Of a stretch of 64,000 nucleotides of DNA, positions 26,096-34,211 are shown in pieces. Below the pieces are notes generated by a model. The model saw only the letters and a list, made by a program, of their open reading frames with translations. It ran no database searches and was not told the origin of the DNA. The position numbers were made by a program, and so were the translations under genes. The stretch covers positions 62,001 through 126,000 of the forward strand of contig JAKQPS010000001.1 of assembly GCA_029564595.1 (NCBI GenBank). The letters run 5' to 3'. This DNA comes from a bacterium (lineage in GTDB: Bacteria; UBP15; UBA6099). Numbering within the stretch: the stretch's first letter is position 1; every line of letters begins with the position of its first letter.

Positions 26096-26149
26096 GGCCT
26101 GTTCGCGATAGAATATCAGCGGCGAGTCTCCCGGCCTTTGGAGGTTATT

Positions 26150-26662
26150 ATGAAAAGAATAGCGCTCGCTCTTCTTCTACTGTCGTTCGTTGCGGGAGGA
26201 TGCTCATGCTCGAAGGAGCCTTATAAGATTCCGGAAGACAAGCCGGTGGCGGAAACGCGCAAACCCGAACTAGCGGTGCGCCCCGCGTTGGAACTTCCCC
26301 AAACCGAGCCGTCGCGCACCGGAATCGTCAGGGGAACGATTCAACTCGGCGATTACTCCGAGCGGCGGGGACATCTCTTCCTGTATGTCATCGAGCCGAT
26401 GAAACTTCCCGAAGAAGTGGTTGTGGTCGCATCGGCTTTCTTCGCGTCGTCCCAGTTGACATCCGACTACTTTGAATTTGAAATGACCATTCCGGCATCC
26501 GGCAACCCTCAGATAAACGCGGTGTGGGACACTTCCCCGCCGTATTGTCTGGTGACCGACCCTTATTGCCCGGCCAGCCACAAGGACGGACTCGGCCAAG
26601 CGACCGTCGTCGGGCTTCGCCCCGGCGGAACCGTGGACGACATCTATATTGAAGTAAAATAA
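26150..26662 (+). CDS. Lipoprotein, unknown function
   Basis: A 170-residue protein with a lipoprotein signal: hydrophobic run, then VAGGC with lipidated Cys18. The mature part starts SCSKEPYKIPED and includes a small beta domain (GIVRGTIQLGD, GHLFLYVIEP, QINAVWDTSPPYCLVTDPYC) that looks like a transthyretin/CarboxypepD-type fold. It ends with VDDIYIEVK. GGAGG lies before the ATG at 26150. Anchored to the inner or outer membrane; no partner is evident. Confidence 0.75.
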   Translation: MKRIALALLLLSFVAGGCSCSKEPYKIPEDKPVAETRKPELAVRPALELPQTEPSRTGIVRGTIQLGDYSERRGHLFLYVIEPMKLPEEVVVVASAFFASSQLTSDYFEFEMTIPASGNPQINAVWDTSPPYCLVTDPYCPASHKDGLGQATVVGLRPGGTVDDIYIEVK

Positions 26663-26733
26663 ACAAGAGTTTTAGCGCCGATTTCTTCTTGTCCATTCCT
26701 TTTTCCGCTGACGATTTTTTACTAATGTTTTGC

Positions 26734-26766
26734 TTTACAAATGTAAGATAAACATTACAATATGTT
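26734..26766 (+). promoter_or_regulatory. Promoter with overlapping palindromic operators
   Basis: -35 TTTACA (26734-26739), 16 bases, -10 TACAAT (26756-26761). Overlapping these are TTACA-AA-TGTAA (26735-26746) and AACAT-TACAAT-ATGTT (26751-26766), both perfect inverted repeats. ACATTACA recurs at 26773-26780. The layout suits autorepression by the XRE regulator encoded in the same cassette. Confidence 0.6.
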
Positions 26767-26801
26767 ATAACGACATTACATTCGGCGGGGTGGTGATTGA
26801 T

Positions 26802-27182
26802 TTGAGGCGCGCAAAAATACTAGTTACATCATTCGTGTGCGCGATAGTGGCGGTGGGGGCGACATCTGGAAATATGTATCTAGCGCTCGCGGGGATAGTG
26901 ATAGGGGCGCTGTTCATGGCGCTGGTGAGGCGCAGAAGCGCAGAGGTTCATATCGATGAGCGGGTGGAGGCTCTCGGAGGCCGAGCGGCGCGCGCAACGT
27001 TCGTCATCATGTCGGTTTTCTTAGGGCTACTGTCTCTAGGTTTCATTTTCATCGGAAGAAACACGGGGGACGGCGGACTCGAAGCGCTCGGAACGGTTTT
27101 CTGTTATGTCGTTTGTCTGAACTGCGCGGTATATTCGATAACATTCAAATATTTCGACAGGGAACATGGCGGGGAATACTAA
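26802..27182 (+). CDS. DUF2178-type small membrane protein
   Basis: About 126 residues with four predicted membrane helices in two pairs, separated by a charged loop (RRRSAEVHIDERVEALGGRA). This loop, with a downstream XRE gene, is typical of DUF2178 proteins. The start is uncertain: TTG at 26802 follows a GGTGAT ribosome-like site, and GTG at 26790 or 26793 are alternatives. In such cassettes the membrane protein is thought to act with the small regulator, but the molecular role is unknown. Confidence 0.7.
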   Translation: MRRAKILVTSFVCAIVAVGATSGNMYLALAGIVIGALFMALVRRRSAEVHIDERVEALGGRAARATFVIMSVFLGLLSLGFIFIGRNTGDGGLEALGTVFCYVVCLNCAVYSITFKYFDREHGGEY

Positions 27183-27196
27183 CCCGCAAAATATAA

Positions 27197-27412
27197 ATGC
27201 TTATAAACAACAGGATCAAAGTATGCCGCGCGGAGCGGGACATGACGCAAGAGGAACTTGCGCGCAGGGTCGGCGTCACGCGCCAGACGATAATCGCCAT
27301 TGAGAAGAACAGGTACTCGCCGTCGCTTGAGCTGGCGTTCAGGATAGCCCGCGTGTTCGGCGAATCGGTGGAGAACGTTTTTATCTACGAGGGGGGAGGG
27401 GATGCGCGATGA
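27197..27412 (+). CDS. Small XRE-family transcription regulator
   Basis: A 71-residue protein consisting of one helix-turn-helix: NRIKVCRAERDMTQEELARRVGVTRQTIIAIEKNRYSPSLELAFRIARVF. It matches the YozG/YgzD-like short regulators that accompany DUF2178 or DUF3796 membrane proteins. It starts 14 bases after the membrane gene and its stop overlaps the next start (ATGA). The palindromes over the cassette promoter are its likely operators. Confidence 0.9.
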   Translation: MLINNRIKVCRAERDMTQEELARRVGVTRQTIIAIEKNRYSPSLELAFRIARVFGESVENVFIYEGGGDAR

Positions 27413-27810
27413 CACGGCAGAAGGCACGGCTGAAGAATCTTGGTTTCTGTGTCGCGGGAATTGGGTTTCTCATGTTGCTGTTCATGTTTTTCGTGACGGC
27501 GAGTTGGATCGGATACGAGGTGAAAGAGGTCTGCGAAGAAGCGATGTTGAAATACGAGGGCGACAGAGTAGAGGCTCTGACAAAGTTGCTTGAAGATGAT
27601 GCCGCCGATTTTAGAGCGCGCAATTCGGCGGCGTGGGCGCTCGGTCAGTTGGGCGACAGGAGCGCTTTGGCGGCGGTGAAAAAGAGCTACAAGGGTTATG
27701 AAAAGGGAACCCGTTGCGACCGTAGCGCGGAGCTTTGCCAATACGAGTTATACAAAGCCGTTAAACTTCTCGAAGGCGGAATGAACATATCAGCGTTTGT
27801 TTGGAGATAG
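27409..27810 (+). CDS. Membrane-anchored HEAT-repeat-like protein
   Basis: A 133-residue protein: N-terminal membrane helix (about 10-33), then about 75 residues of helical repeats (VEALTKLLEDDAADFRARNS, AAWALGQLGDRSALAAVKK) of the HEAT/PBS-lyase type used for protein binding. Two Cys near the C-terminus (CDRSAELC) may pair or bind metal. Its ATG overlaps the regulator's stop, so it belongs to the same cassette. Function unknown. Confidence 0.8.
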   Translation: MTRQKARLKNLGFCVAGIGFLMLLFMFFVTASWIGYEVKEVCEEAMLKYEGDRVEALTKLLEDDAADFRARNSAAWALGQLGDRSALAAVKKSYKGYEKGTRCDRSAELCQYELYKAVKLLEGGMNISAFVWR

Positions 27811-27876
27811 GCTCCGCCGCCACAACGTCAGGCGAGGGACGGCGTTGCCGCGATTGTTTGTTTTCTAAGTTCGAGT

Positions 27877-29076
27877 TTAAAGAGCGAACCATGGATGAAC
27901 GACCGCGCCAGAGCGTTTGAAAGACAGATCGCCTCCATAAATGAGAGCAGAAGCGCCAGTCTCATTTGCGGATATTTGCCGCCAATAGGCGAGATTGTCG
28001 AAAAAGTCGGAAGCTATTGTCTGGGCGGATTTAGCTTCGACGGGTATGAGTTCATGTCCGAGGTCGATTATGATGTCTACTTCGTGTCCGCGCGAGTCAC
28101 GCCAGAAATAGAGACTGGGTTGTTCGCCTCGGTGCAAGAAGTTCTTGAACAATTCTGAGACAACGAAGGTTTCAAAGACGGCTCCGCGTTCGGAGCGGTG
28201 AAGAAGCTCGTCATGCGAACGGATTTGCAACAGATAGCACAATAGGCCGGTGTCGAGAAAGTAAAGTTTGGGGCTTTTTATAAGGCGTTTTCCGAAATTG
28301 TTGTGGTGGGGTCTCAAGAGAGTCAAGATGAATCCGGCTTCGAGAACTGAGAGCCAACGCGAGGCGGTGCTGTGAGATATCCCGCAGTCGGAAGCCAACC
28401 CGGAGAGGTTGAGAAGTTGGCCGCTGCGCCCGGCGCACAACCTGATGAATCTGCCGAATGATTCGATATCGCCGACATTGAGAATTCCGCGCACATCTCT
28501 TTCGATGTAAGTCAGGTAGTAGCTCGCGAGCCAGTCGCGAGGTGGAATGCGCTTGTCGTGTATTCGCGGATAAAACCCGGCGAACAGGGTTTCCAACAAG
28601 CTTTTTTCAGGCGGATTCGGAGTTTTTGAGGAGCTTTTACCGAGAGTTTCCAAAGCGGCGTGCTTTCGGCTTTGAAGCTCGGACATTGAAAAGGGAAGGA
28701 GACGAAGAACGGCGCATCTTCCGGCAAGCGACTGAGAGATGCTTTGCAGCAATAAAAAATTTTGGGAGCCGGTCAGGATGAAACGTCCCATCCGGTCGTT
28801 GTTTCCGTCCACGATGGTTTGTATATAAGAGAATAGTTCCGGCGCTCGTTGCGCTTCATCCAGTATGACCGATCCCTTGAATTGCTCTAAAAAACCGCGC
28901 GGGTCTTCAAGGGCGAACCGGCGGTGGTCCGGAGACTCAAGCGACACATATTGGTGATTCTTGAACACAGATTGAACCAGCGTGGTTTTGCCTGACTGCC
29001 GCGGACCGGTAACGGTGACTACAGGGAATTGTTTCGCTGATTCTTTCAGTTTTGCGGTAAGAGTTCGGTTAATCAT
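27877..29076 (-). CDS. AAA-type ATPase with DUF4143 domain
   Basis: A 399-residue protein. Walker A GPRQSGKT and Walker B SVILDEAQ in an archaeal-ATPase-like N-terminal domain (about 10-170), then a winged-helix-like part (LSGLASDCGISHSTASRWLSVLEAG) and the DUF4143 C-terminal domain. The C-terminus holds E-x-D...E-A-K (GHEVDIIIDLGHELIPVEAK), similar to PD-(D/E)xK nucleases. These stand-alone ATPases are common and their role is poorly known. ATG at 29076 is preferred because GAGGCG precedes it; a start at 29109 would add 11 residues. Confidence 0.85.
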   Translation of the reverse strand: MINRTLTAKLKESAKQFPVVTVTGPRQSGKTTLVQSVFKNHQYVSLESPDHRRFALEDPRGFLEQFKGSVILDEAQRAPELFSYIQTIVDGNNDRMGRFILTGSQNFLLLQSISQSLAGRCAVLRLLPFSMSELQSRKHAALETLGKSSSKTPNPPEKSLLETLFAGFYPRIHDKRIPPRDWLASYYLTYIERDVRGILNVGDIESFGRFIRLCAGRSGQLLNLSGLASDCGISHSTASRWLSVLEAGFILTLLRPHHNNFGKRLIKSPKLYFLDTGLLCYLLQIRSHDELLHRSERGAVFETFVVSELFKNFLHRGEQPSLYFWRDSRGHEVDIIIDLGHELIPVEAKSAQTIASDFFDNLAYWRQISANETGASALIYGGDLSFKRSGAVVHPWFAL

Positions 29077-29114
29077 AATGCGCCTCGCGCTGGCAATATG
29101 AACATTCAATATTC

Positions 29115-29143
29115 AAATTACACAAAAGCGGCGGTTCTGTCAA
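29115..29143 (-). promoter_or_regulatory. Possible promoter of the DUF4143 ATPase
   Basis: Minus strand: perfect TTGACA (29143-29138), 17 bases, weak -10 TAATTT (29120-29115), about 40 bases before the start. Confidence 0.35.
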
Positions 29144-29245
29144 GAGCGCCCGATGTTGCTTTGACGGAGCGGGCGGCGTTCAAGAAATAGAATAACGCGA
29201 TGACGAAAACCAGCCGCAAGCGCAGATAGACCTGATTGATGGAGA

Positions 29246-29785
29246 TTACTTATTTTTGCGAAGGTCGATGTAGTGATGGTTGCCGGAGCCGGGTTCGTCG
29301 GGTTGGGAGGGCGGCGCGGGGGAGGCGGCTGTTGGGTCCGGCTCTTTTCCTTCGGCAGCGGGGTTTTGCCGCGTTTCAGACATCTTCTTTAGTTCTTCCT
29401 CCTTAAGCCGGAGTTGTTCTTTGAGTTTTTCGAGTTCTTCGGGGTCTGCGCCGGAGGGTTTCGAGAGGTCGCGCAGGGGCCTGACGGCCGCCGGGGTCGC
29501 CGGGGGGGTTGTTTCTCCGCCGCGCATGGGGCGTATCTGGTCGCTATCGTCGAGGTCTCCGGGGGCTTTGCTTTCCCACTGGACTCCGAGCGGTTTGGTG
29601 TCGAACTGTCCTTCTCTGTTTGTGATGGTGGTCGCTTGGCGGGTCTGAATGTCGGTGCGGCCGAGAGGCTCGAAGTATGCGATGGAGAGCATGCCGGCGA
29701 AAATAATAATCAGCATGAAACAGAAGTCGATGTACGGCATCAGGAATGACACCCGCTTATTAGGTCCGTTTTCTTCTTGCTTCAT
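29246..29785 (-). CDS. ExbD/TolR-like membrane protein with coiled-coil tail
   Basis: A 179-residue protein. The N-terminal segment SFLMPYIDFCFMLIIIFAG (about 13-31) matches the single ExbD/TolR helix, including the key Asp (here Asp20) that carries protons. The usual folded periplasmic ExbD domain is not recognisable. Instead there is a low-complexity Pro-rich region and a short coiled coil (EELEKLKEQLRLKEEELKK). It overlaps the upstream ExbB-like gene by 26 bases, so the two are almost certainly made together. The pair would form a proton-driven motor; its partner protein is unknown. Confidence 0.75.
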   Translation of the reverse strand: MKQEENGPNKRVSFLMPYIDFCFMLIIIFAGMLSIAYFEPLGRTDIQTRQATTITNREGQFDTKPLGVQWESKAPGDLDDSDQIRPMRGGETTPPATPAAVRPLRDLSKPSGADPEELEKLKEQLRLKEEELKKMSETRQNPAAEGKEPDPTAASPAPPSQPDEPGSGNHHYIDLRKNK

Positions 29786-30776
29786 AGCCGAATAACATAT
29801 TCAGAATTATAGACAGGGCGAGGCCGGTGATTGTCGGTTCGATTTTAACATAAATGCCGAAGCCGATTGCCTCGATGTCTCTTTGAGCGATTGCCGGGCC
29901 GATGAGAAGTCCCAGCCCGAAAAGCGTGCAGATAAGTCCCGCGCCCTGAGCGGTGGACGCCATAGTCACCAGCTTGTCCTGATAATTTTCATTTGAAACC
30001 AGACCGATGGCGCTCATTACAAGTATTACAATTGCCGCCCAGTACGTGCTCATGAGTATGCCGCCATAAAGGACGAAAACCATCCCGGCGGTGAGACAAA
30101 GGCCGATTATCACCAAGTCTTTGGCGGATTCCTTCTTGCCGAACAATCGAAAAGCGAACAGCCATGCCCATAGGGCCAGAAGCGCTGCCCATGCGGTCAG
30201 AACGGGGATTTTTAGTTTTTTTGTGGTTTCGTCTTTGCGCGCTTTTTCTCTGATGGCGTCCATGGAGCCGGAGTGGGATTTTTCTCCGGGGACGACGCTT
30301 TCCTCCGGGGGGACCTGATAGCCGTAGATTTCGGGGTCGGTCACGAGAATGGAGGCGTCCTGCTGTTCCTTGACTTTGAACCAGCCCTGTTCTGCGACAG
30401 GCCGCAGGGGGATCATGGCGCGTGACTCGAAGATGAAGGGGGCGGCGGGAAGGATTTTTTCCGTGTCGCCCATATCCACCGTCGTGTCGCCGATTTTCAT
30501 GGTCATTCGCCTGTTGCCGGGGAAGCGCAGATCGATAATTTTGTCTTCCTTGTGCCAAGTGACGTCCGCGCGGAGGGCCTCGGCGGCGAACCTTATGGGG
30601 ATGAATATCATGCCGCCTTTTTCGACGGGGGGAACGTCCGGCTGGACTGTGGCTCCGTCGATGATAATAGCGTAGCCGTCTCTGATAGTTATTTCAGCGT
30701 CCAGAATATCCACCGCGAGCGCGGACGCGGCGAAAAATATTGCGGCGGCTATGGCCGCTGTCGCGATTTTTCTCAA
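29760..30776 (-). CDS. ExbB/MotA-like channel protein fused to copper-amine-oxidase-type stalk domain
   Basis: About 338 residues from a TTG at 30776, ten bases after GGAGG; the frame upstream has no better start with a ribosome site. A signal peptide (about 1-21) is followed by a copper-amine-oxidase N-terminal-like domain (about 29-149, AIIIDGATVQPDVPPVEKGG, MIFIPIRFAAEALRADVTW), then about five membrane helices. The last two (TAQGAGLICTLFGLGLLIG and IEPTITGLALSIILNML) fit the ExbB/TolQ/MotA channel signature. The stalk domain is placed outside the inner membrane. It lies just upstream of the ExbD-like gene. I do not know a described family with this arrangement. Confidence 0.7.
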   Translation of the reverse strand: MRKIATAAIAAAIFFAASALAVDILDAEITIRDGYAIIIDGATVQPDVPPVEKGGMIFIPIRFAAEALRADVTWHKEDKIIDLRFPGNRRMTMKIGDTTVDMGDTEKILPAAPFIFESRAMIPLRPVAEQGWFKVKEQQDASILVTDPEIYGYQVPPEESVVPGEKSHSGSMDAIREKARKDETTKKLKIPVLTAWAALLALWAWLFAFRLFGKKESAKDLVIIGLCLTAGMVFVLYGGILMSTYWAAIVILVMSAIGLVSNENYQDKLVTMASTAQGAGLICTLFGLGLLIGPAIAQRDIEAIGFGIYVKIEPTITGLALSIILNMLFGYEARRKRT

Positions 30777-30810
30777 AACAGTGTTTCCTCCAGCATTGCC
30801 GCCGGCGCGA

Positions 30811-31044
30811 TTATTCCGGGTCCGGCGATTCGTTTTCCGAGCTAGCAATCAGTTCCGAAGCGGCTTGCGCGTCTTTAGCAGCCACCATCACGCCCACGTC
30901 GCCCATGCCGTCGATAGTGAAGATGTGAACCGACGGCGCGGCGTTTCCTGAAGAGACGCTTTTTATCCCGTTGGCTTCCAGAAGCCCCCTGATAATCTCC
31001 GCTTCATTGTAACTCGCGGCGCGGTAAATCGTCACCAGTTCCAT
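30811..31044 (-). CDS. DUF2007-type small protein
   Basis: A 77-residue protein with the DUF2007 pattern: ELVTIYRAASYNEAEIIRGLLEANGI and the closing VMVAAKDAQAASELI. The fold is a small alpha-beta unit, sometimes annotated as a putative signal-transducing protein (PII-like). It is 34 bases upstream of the ExbB-like gene on the same strand, so it may be its operon partner. Biochemical role unknown. Confidence 0.85.
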   Translation of the reverse strand: MELVTIYRAASYNEAEIIRGLLEANGIKSVSSGNAAPSVHIFTIDGMGDVGVMVAAKDAQAASELIASSENESPDPE

Positions 31045-31156
31045 TTTTTTATCCAGTGTCCGCCGGCAGAGCGCGCGGTTGTTTCTTTTTTTTCATAGCG
31101 GCGGACTGACAAGTCGCCGCAGCAATATTTCTTGGCCGCATGCTCAAAAGGCATTT

Positions 31157-31474
31157 CTAATTAGACAGTTTAAGTCCGACGATGCCCAAGATGACGCAAA
31201 GCACGGACGCTATCCGCCAGAATGAGGCAGGGTCCTTGAACAGGGCGACGCCGACCACGAAGGCGCCGGCGGCTCCGATGCCTGTCCAGACGGCATAAGC
31301 TGTTCCCATGGGTATGTGTCTTTGGGCGGACCACAGAAGAACCCCGCTCAAAGCCATGCATGCTAGTGAAAAAGCGATCCATGCGATGGCGTTGCCTCTT
31401 GTCTGAGACAGCTTGAATCCGAGCGGCCAGCCGATTTCGAACACGCCCGCTAAAAAGAGATGTATCCACGCCAT
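31157..31474 (-). CDS. sugE: SMR-family transporter, SugE/Gdx type
   Basis: A 105-residue protein with four membrane helices. The family start MAWIHLFLAGVFEIGWPLG holds the essential Glu of small multidrug resistance proteins, and GTAYAVWTGIGAAGAF matches SugE/Gdx rather than EmrE. Gdx members export guanidinium in exchange for protons as antiparallel dimers. No guanidine riboswitch could be placed upstream, because the next gene ends only 43 bases away. The function is therefore from family resemblance. Confidence 0.88.
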   Translation of the reverse strand: MAWIHLFLAGVFEIGWPLGFKLSQTRGNAIAWIAFSLACMALSGVLLWSAQRHIPMGTAYAVWTGIGAAGAFVVGVALFKDPASFWRIASVLCVILGIVGLKLSN

Positions 31475-31517
31475 TCCCGCGTCTCCCTTCGTCCGTACCG
31501 CGATTCCGCAATCCTGC

Positions 31518-32045
31518 TCAATGGCATCCGTTCATCTCCTCGACTATCGCGCAGATCCGGTTGAGGTTCGGCAGAGTCATCTTGTGCAGAATCTGTTCGG
31601 CGAGAGTCGAAATGCCTCTTGCGAGCTGGTCGGGCACGCCCGGAATCCCGCCCGCGTCTATGCCTATCATGCTGTCGATGTAGATATTGGTCTTGTCCGA
31701 GGTGCGCTCCTTGAACCACCACTTGCCTCTCACCTCGACATTGTCCCTGAAATAAGCGGTTTCGATGCGGTAGTCGCACGACCATTCGTCTTCGTCCCAT
31801 GTCTGGATGCTGTGCCAAACCAACTGTCTAGGATTAAGGAAGGGTTTAAGGAAAAAGGGGATATCGCTTTTGCCCGCGACCTCGGCGACGATTCGGCGGG
31901 AGCCCTCGCAAGGGCGGTCTTCGACGATGGAGCACGTGGACACGTTAGGCAGCATTTCGTTAAGCTCCGTTTGTTTGTCCCGCATAGTTATGAAAACAAA
32001 GTCGCGGGGCGCGTGAACCACCCTGTTGTATCTGTACTTAATCAT
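31518..32045 (-). CDS. SRPBCC (START-like) ligand-binding protein
   Basis: A 175-residue protein with the pattern of a START/Bet v1-like cavity protein: it opens YRYNRVVHAPRDFVFITMRD, has beta strands in the middle (WSCDYRIETAYFRDNVEV) and a long C-terminal helix. Such domains bind hydrophobic ligands or act as coenzyme Q-binding or cyclase-like proteins. The ATG at 32045 fits the domain start; the ribosome site is weak. It lies between the SMR transporter and a DUF2752 gene. Ligand unknown. Confidence 0.65.
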   Translation of the reverse strand: MIKYRYNRVVHAPRDFVFITMRDKQTELNEMLPNVSTCSIVEDRPCEGSRRIVAEVAGKSDIPFFLKPFLNPRQLVWHSIQTWDEDEWSCDYRIETAYFRDNVEVRGKWWFKERTSDKTNIYIDSMIGIDAGGIPGVPDQLARGISTLAEQILHKMTLPNLNRICAIVEEMNGCH

Positions 32046-32143
32046 AATGCCGCCATCCCAAAGCGAAGCAGCGCGCAAGCGCCCTTTTGTAATAGTTTCC
32101 AAAAACAAGCCGTTTTTTTGCCTTTGCGTGAAAAGGAACGGCG

Positions 32144-32569
32144 TTAAGGTGCGAGGATTGTGAAAGGGTAAAAGGGCAGGTTGCGGAGTATTGCGAAGAT
32201 GACGGCGAGCGCGACCAGAAGCCATGCGGCGGCGGAGGGTAAGGGGGGCAATCCAGCCCGGCCTGTGATTCGTCTGTAGAACCACAGCGCGGCGGCGACG
32301 GCTCCGAGGGGGAGAAAAACGAGGACGAACAAAGCGTTGTGTCCGGCGGCTTCGGCGAACCTTCCGTTTGCCAGAGCATGCATCGCGCGAAGCCCGCCGC
32401 ATCCCGGACAGTGCAAGCCTGTCATTGAGTGGAAAGCGCACGCGGGAATCCAACTGACGGATGGGTAAAGGAAACGAAAGAAGATGAAAACGGCGACAGC
32501 GCCCGCGAAGGCAAGAACCGCAGTCATCGCGGTTTTTCTTTTTTCGTTTTTCTCGGCGTTATGTTTCAT
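32144..32569 (-). CDS. DUF2752 membrane protein
   Basis: A 141-residue protein with about three membrane helices and the diagnostic DUF2752 motif HCPGCGGLRAMHALANGRF. The two Cys in CPGCG may bind metal or be redox active. Function of the family is not known. It is followed on the same strand by the SRPBCC gene. Confidence 0.88.
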   Translation of the reverse strand: MKHNAEKNEKRKTAMTAVLAFAGAVAVFIFFRFLYPSVSWIPACAFHSMTGLHCPGCGGLRAMHALANGRFAEAAGHNALFVLVFLPLGAVAAALWFYRRITGRAGLPPLPSAAAWLLVALAVIFAILRNLPFYPFTILAP

Positions 32570-32606
32570 GCATGAAGAGCCGCGCGCCGCCGGGAAGCCG
32601 CGCCGG

Positions 32607-34211
32607 TCATAGGAACAGCCGCTCTTTATAGGAGCCGAAGACTTCTTTGAGGCCTTGAATGATTTCGCCCATAGTCGCGTGGGATTCGACCGCGCCGATT
32701 ATGAGAGGAATAAGGTTTTCGTTATTTGAGGCGGCGGCGCGCTTGAGTTCGGCGACCGCGTTTGCGGCGGCTGCGGAGTCGCGTTTCGATTTGAATTTTC
32801 TTACTCGCTCGACCTGCCTGTCCTCTGTGGCTTGATCGATTTTGAGCAACTCGATGTCCGGCGGCCTGTGGATGTTGTAGACAGTGACGCCGACCTGATA
32901 TTTTCTTTTCTCTTCGAGGGCGCGTTGGTATCTGAACGACGCGTCGGCGATTTCCTTCTGGAAGAACGCCTGATCTAAGGCCTTCAGCGGGCCGCCGAGC
33001 TTGCGCACTTTTTCATCGTAGTCGTAGAACGCGGCCTCCATGTCGTTCGTGAGCGATTCCACGTAGTAGGAGCCTGCGAGCGGGTCGGCGGTGTTGGCCA
33101 CTTCGGTTTCGAGGGCGAGAATCTGTTGAGTGCGCAAGGCTATCTGCGCGGATTTCTCCGTCGGCAGAGCGAGCACCTCATCCATGCTGTTGGTGTGTAG
33201 CGACTGGGTTCCGCCGAGGACGGCGGAGAGGGCCTCGAAAGCGGTTCTGATAATGTTGTTTTCAGGCTCTTCGGCGGTGAGAGAGACGCCGGCAGTCTGA
33301 GTGTGGAAGCGGAGTTTGAGCGAGCGCGGGTCGGAGGCGTTGAAGCGTTTTTTCAACTCGCGCGCCCAGATGCGGCGGGCCGCGCGGAACTTGGCTATCT
33401 CTTCGAAGAAATCGATGTGCGCGTCGAAGAAGAAGGAGAGGCGCGGGGCGAACGAGTCGATGTCAAGCCCGGCCTCGACGCCGCGCTGCGCGTAAAACAG
33501 GCCGTTCATAAGAGTGAAGGCGAGTTCCTGCTGGGCGGTGGAACCGGCCTCGCGGATGTGATAGCCGCTGATGCTGATGGTGTTCCAGCGCGGAATTTCC
33601 GCCGCGCAATGCGAGAACACGTCCGTTATCAGCCTTAGGGACGGTTCTGGGGGGAATATCCAAGAGTTCTGAGCCATGTACTCTTTGAGGATGTCGTTCT
33701 GTATGGTCCCGCCAATTTTGTCGAGTGGGACGCCTTGCCGTTTGGCAACTGCGGCGTAGAGGGAAAGGAGGATGGATGCGGGGCCGTTAATGGTCATGGA
33801 GGTGGTGACTTTGTCCATGGGGATGCCGTCGAAAAGGGTCTCCATGTCGTCGAGGGTGCAGATGGCGACGCCGCAGCGTCCGACCTCTCCGCGCGAGAGG
33901 GGATGGTCGCTGTCGTAGCCCATGATGGTGGGCATGTCGAAAGCCACGCTGAGGCCGGTCTGCCCGCGTTCAAGCAGGAACTTGTAGCGCTGGTTGGTCT
34001 CGACCGCCGAGCCGAAGCCTGCGAACAGGCGCATCGTCCACTGCCTGCCTCTGTACATGTCGGGATGAATCCCTCGGGTGTATGGGAATTCTCCGGGCGC
34101 GCCGAGGTCCGCCGCCGGGTCGAATCCGTCGAGGTCCGCCGCCGTGTATACGCTTTTGACCTGTCTGCCCGACAGGGATGTGAATTCGTTTCTTTTTATT
34201 TCATCGCTCAT
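32607..34211 (-). CDS. Methylmalonyl-CoA mutase, large (catalytic) subunit
   Basis: A 534-residue protein covering the TIM-barrel substrate domain. It shows YTRGIHPDMYRGRQWTMR, AFDMPTIMGYDSDHPLSRGE, GTIQNDILKEYMAQN and the active-site His in SISGYHIREAGSTAQQE. The Tyr in DMYRG and the Arg in PSLRL match methylmalonyl- rather than isobutyryl-CoA mutase (from memory of the Propionibacterium enzyme). The C-terminal cobalamin-binding domain is absent, so a separate small subunit must exist elsewhere. It isomerises succinyl-CoA and methylmalonyl-CoA using adenosylcobalamin. Its start overlaps the meaB stop. Confidence 0.93.
   Translation of the reverse strand: MSDEIKRNEFTSLSGRQVKSVYTAADLDGFDPAADLGAPGEFPYTRGIHPDMYRGRQWTMRLFAGFGSAVETNQRYKFLLERGQTGLSVAFDMPTIMGYDSDHPLSRGEVGRCGVAICTLDDMETLFDGIPMDKVTTSMTINGPASILLSLYAAVAKRQGVPLDKIGGTIQNDILKEYMAQNSWIFPPEPSLRLITDVFSHCAAEIPRWNTISISGYHIREAGSTAQQELAFTLMNGLFYAQRGVEAGLDIDSFAPRLSFFFDAHIDFFEEIAKFRAARRIWARELKKRFNASDPRSLKLRFHTQTAGVSLTAEEPENNIIRTAFEALSAVLGGTQSLHTNSMDEVLALPTEKSAQIALRTQQILALETEVANTADPLAGSYYVESLTNDMEAAFYDYDEKVRKLGGPLKALDQAFFQKEIADASFRYQRALEEKRKYQVGVTVYNIHRPPDIELLKIDQATEDRQVERVRKFKSKRDSAAAANAVAELKRAAASNNENLIPLIIGAVESHATMGEIIQGLKEVFGSYKERLFL

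Noticed and set aside
29246-31044. Flagellar MotA/MotB locus
   Set aside because: No OmpA/MotB peptidoglycan-binding domain and no flagellar genes nearby; ExbB/ExbD-like is the better description.
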